NCBI GenBank assembly: GCA_944319745.1
Contig: CALUET010000014.1
Coordinates: forward strand, 1-64,000
Length of the DNA stretch: 64,000 bases
DNA from: an uncultured Phocaeicola sp.
Lineage (GTDB): Bacteria; Bacteroidota; Bacteroidia; Bacteroidales; Bacteroidaceae
Direction of reading: 5' to 3'
Shown here: positions 62,135 through 64,000 of the stretch, in pieces
Layout: the number at the start of each line of letters is the position of its first letter
Numbering within the stretch: position 1 is the stretch's first letter
Position numbers and translations under genes: made by a program
Notes under the pieces: model-generated
Told to the model about the DNA's origin: nothing
What the model saw: the letters and a program-made list of their open reading frames with translations, nothing else
Database searches by the model: none

Positions 62135-64000
62135 TTAGCGTTTAATAAATGTATTCAATGCCGAGCCTGCCTTAAACCACTCGATTTGCATTTCATTATA
62201 GGTGTGGGCAACATCAAAAGATTCTCTCGTCCCGTCCTCATGAAGAAGCTCAACATGCAACGGTTTTCCCGGTTTAAATTCGTTTAATCCCGTAACCGAA
62301 ATCTTATCATGTTCCTGTATTTTATCATAATCGGCCTTGTCGATAAACGTCAAAGCCAGCATTCCCTGTTTCTTCAGATTGGTTTCATGTATACGTGCAA
62401 AGCTCTTCGCCAGAATTACTTTTACGTTTAAGTAACGAGGTTCCATGGCCGCATGCTCACGACTTGAGCCTTCGCCATAATTATCTTCCGCAACTACTAT
62501 GGAAGATATACCACAAGCCTTATACTGCTTTGCCACGGCCGACACGGCATCATACGCTTTTGTCAGACAATTCCAAACCTTATTTGTCTCTCCATTAAAC
62601 TTGTTGACTGCTCCCATCAGCAGGTTGTCTGAAATATTTTCCAGATGTCCTCTGAAACGAAGCCAGGCACCGGCCATCGAAATATGGTCGGTCGTACACT
62701 TACCCTGTACTTTTATCAGCAAGGGCATATCGGTAAAATCACGGCCATCCCACGCCGGGAACGGAAGTAATTTCTGCAAACGTTTCGAACAAGGATCGAT
62801 ACTGATTTCCACATCTTTCCCATCAGCAGCAGGAGCCACATAGCCGTTATCGTCCACCGTGAAACCACGTTTCGGCAAAGTATCGCCGTACGGCGGATCC
62901 AAATACACTGTTTTTCCTTCCGAATTAACCAAGGAATCTTTTAACGGGTTGAAACAAAGATCTCCGGAAATACTCAATGCCATAGCCAATTCCGGCGAAG
63001 CCACAAAAGCATAGGTGTTGGGATTTCCATCGGCACGCTTCGCAAAATTCCGATTAAAAGAGGTAACAATGGAGTTAGCCCTGCCGGGTTCATCCATTTC
63101 ACGCTTCCACTGCCCGATGCAAGGACCGCATGCATTAACCATGATGACGGCACCCACCGATTCAAAATCCGCTATCATCCCGTCACGTTTTGCCGTACAA
63201 TAAACCTGCTCGGAGCCGGGGTTTATCAACAAAGGCGCAGACATTTTCAACTTTTTATCACGAACTTGTCGGGCAAGCGACGCGGCCCTGCTTAAATCCT
63301 GATAAGACGAATTGGTGCACGAGCCGATTAATCCAACTTCCATCTTCCGGGGGTATCCGTTTTCTTTTACCCTTGCGGCAAATTCAGAAATGGGGCAAGC
63401 TGCATCGGGAGTGAAAGGGCCGTTGATATAAGGTTCCAATGTTGATAGATCTATTTCTATTACTCTATCGTAATAAGCCTCCGGTTTTTCCCATACTTCC
63501 GGATCTGCCTGCAAATGTTTCCGGTTTTGTTCCGCCAAAAGAGCAATATCTTCCCGACCGGTCGCCCGAAGATATTTTTGCATTTCCTCATCATAAGGGA
63601 ACACAGACGTCGTGGCACCTACTTCGGCGCCCATATTGCAGATAGTAGCTTTTCCCGTTGCTGAAAGAGAATAAGTTCCTTCTCCAAAATATTCAATAAT
63701 GGCATTTGTTGCACCTTTCACCGTCAATATCCCGGCCAGTTTCAATATTACATCTTTTGGTGCCGCCCATCCGTTTAATTCGCCCAAAAGTTTCACTCCA
63801 ATCAATTTCGGCATTTTCAATTCCCATTCCATTCCGGTCATCACATCAACAGCATCCGCACCACCTACGCCGATTGCAATCATACCCAATCCGCCGGCAT
63901 TCGGAGTATGAGAATCCGTTCCGACCATCATCCCCCCGGGGAAAGCATAATTCTCCAATACCACCTGATGAATAATACCCGCTCCCGGTTTCCAGAAACC
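62135..64000 (-). CDS. Aconitate hydratase (5' end outside the window)
   Basis: The C-terminal 621 or so residues of a mitochondrial-type aconitase (full length about 750). The frame continues to the window edge ([12 protein letters not shown] precedes [11 protein letters not shown]), so the start lies beyond 64000. Iron-sulfur cysteines appear in [10 protein letters not shown] and [31 protein letters not shown] and the C-terminal swivel domain with [20 protein letters not shown] are present. It isomerises citrate to isocitrate, the step between gltA and icd in the same operon. Confidence 0.95.
   Translation of the reverse strand, partial: GFWKPGAGIIHQVVLENYAFPGGMMVGTDSHTPNAGGLGMIAIGVGGADAVDVMTGMEWELKMPKLIGVKLLGELNGWAAPKDVILKLAGILTVKGATNAIIEYFGEGTYSLSATGKATICNMGAEVGATTSVFPYDEEMQKYLRATGREDIALLAEQNRKHLQADPEVWEKPEAYYDRVIEIDLSTLEPYINGPFTPDAACPISEFAARVKENGYPRKMEVGLIGSCTNSSYQDLSRAASLARQVRDKKLKMSAPLLINPGSEQVYCTAKRDGMIADFESVGAVIMVNACGPCIGQWKREMDEPGRANSIVTSFNRNFAKRADGNPNTYAFVASPELAMALSISGDLCFNPLKDSLVNSEGKTVYLDPPYGDTLPKRGFTVDDNGYVAPAADGKDVEISIDPCSKRLQKLLPFPAWDGRDFTDMPLLIKVQGKCTTDHISMAGAWLRFRGHLENISDNLLMGAVNKFNGETNKVWNCLTKAYDAVSAVAKQYKACGISSIVVAEDNYGEGSSREHAAMEPRYLNVKVILAKSFARIHETNLKKQGMLALTFIDKADYDKIQEHDKISVTGLNEFKPGKPLHVELLHEDGTRESFDVAHTYNEMQIEWFKAGSALNTFIKR

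Noticed and set aside
1-64000. CRISPR arrays, rRNA genes, insertion sequences or a transposase
   Set aside because: No regularly spaced direct repeats, rRNA-like segments or transposase/integrase motifs were seen anywhere in the window.

Overview
The window is a stretch of a Bacteroidales chromosome (phylum Bacteroidota); I cannot name the genus from sequence alone. Supporting signs are repeated TAnnTTTG -7 promoter boxes (several with TTTG exactly 19 bp upstream), near absence of strong Shine-Dalgarno sequences, a SusC/OMP-type outer-membrane barrel, an S46 dipeptidyl-peptidase, DUF4369 and META-domain lipoproteins, and the linkage saccharopine-dehydrogenase-like gene, bcp, recA. The right end is open: the last gene (aconitase) runs off the window.

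Bases 1 to about 4,900 form an AT-rich accessory region. It holds two Panacea-domain (SocA-like/DUF4065) genes flanking a two-gene operon of an OLD/AAA_15-type ATPase and an unrecognised 216-residue partner with nuclease-like spacing of acidic residues, plus a 10-bp palindrome and two copies of a composite repeat exactly 170 bp apart next to the dnaK terminator. This is the best candidate for an undescribed defence or toxin-antitoxin module.

From 4,973 onward the window is core genome. dnaK and a divergent outer-membrane barrel; META lipoprotein; carboxynorspermidine-synthase-like gene, bcp, recA and a HEXXH metalloprotease; a TlpA-thioredoxin/amidase pair; a three-gene biotin carboxylase operon (biotin carboxylase, biotin carrier, carboxyltransferase); mfd; TPR protein; NlpE-like lipoprotein; then a polyprenol-phosphate mannosyltransferase, pyrC, a standalone MetH-reactivation-domain protein, a metallophosphoesterase and plsC.

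Next come a DUF4369 lipoprotein, S46 peptidase, a DivIC-like cell-division gene with a small membrane gene, dnaX, the queuosine operon (yhhQ, queC, queF) behind a candidate preQ1-I riboswitch, corA, nth, an MBL hydrolase, murB, a lipoprotein, pheS, an MFS transporter, a DUF3352-like membrane-anchored protein and two tandem tRNA-His genes. The right part holds capA-like, folD, a BASS-type transporter, a SPOR-like amidase, a MlaD/MCE protein, dnaA, a nitroreductase, the cobalamin-dependent ribonucleotide reductase nrdJ, folB, and the acn-icd-gltA oxidative TCA branch leading to 2-oxoglutarate.

The regulatory DNA is informative: perfect-spacing promoters upstream of corA, the que operon, nrdJ and the tRNA-His pair, interleaved divergent promoters at 39.4 kb, several long-armed terminators between convergent genes, and a 21-bp inverted repeat between the MCE gene and dnaA.
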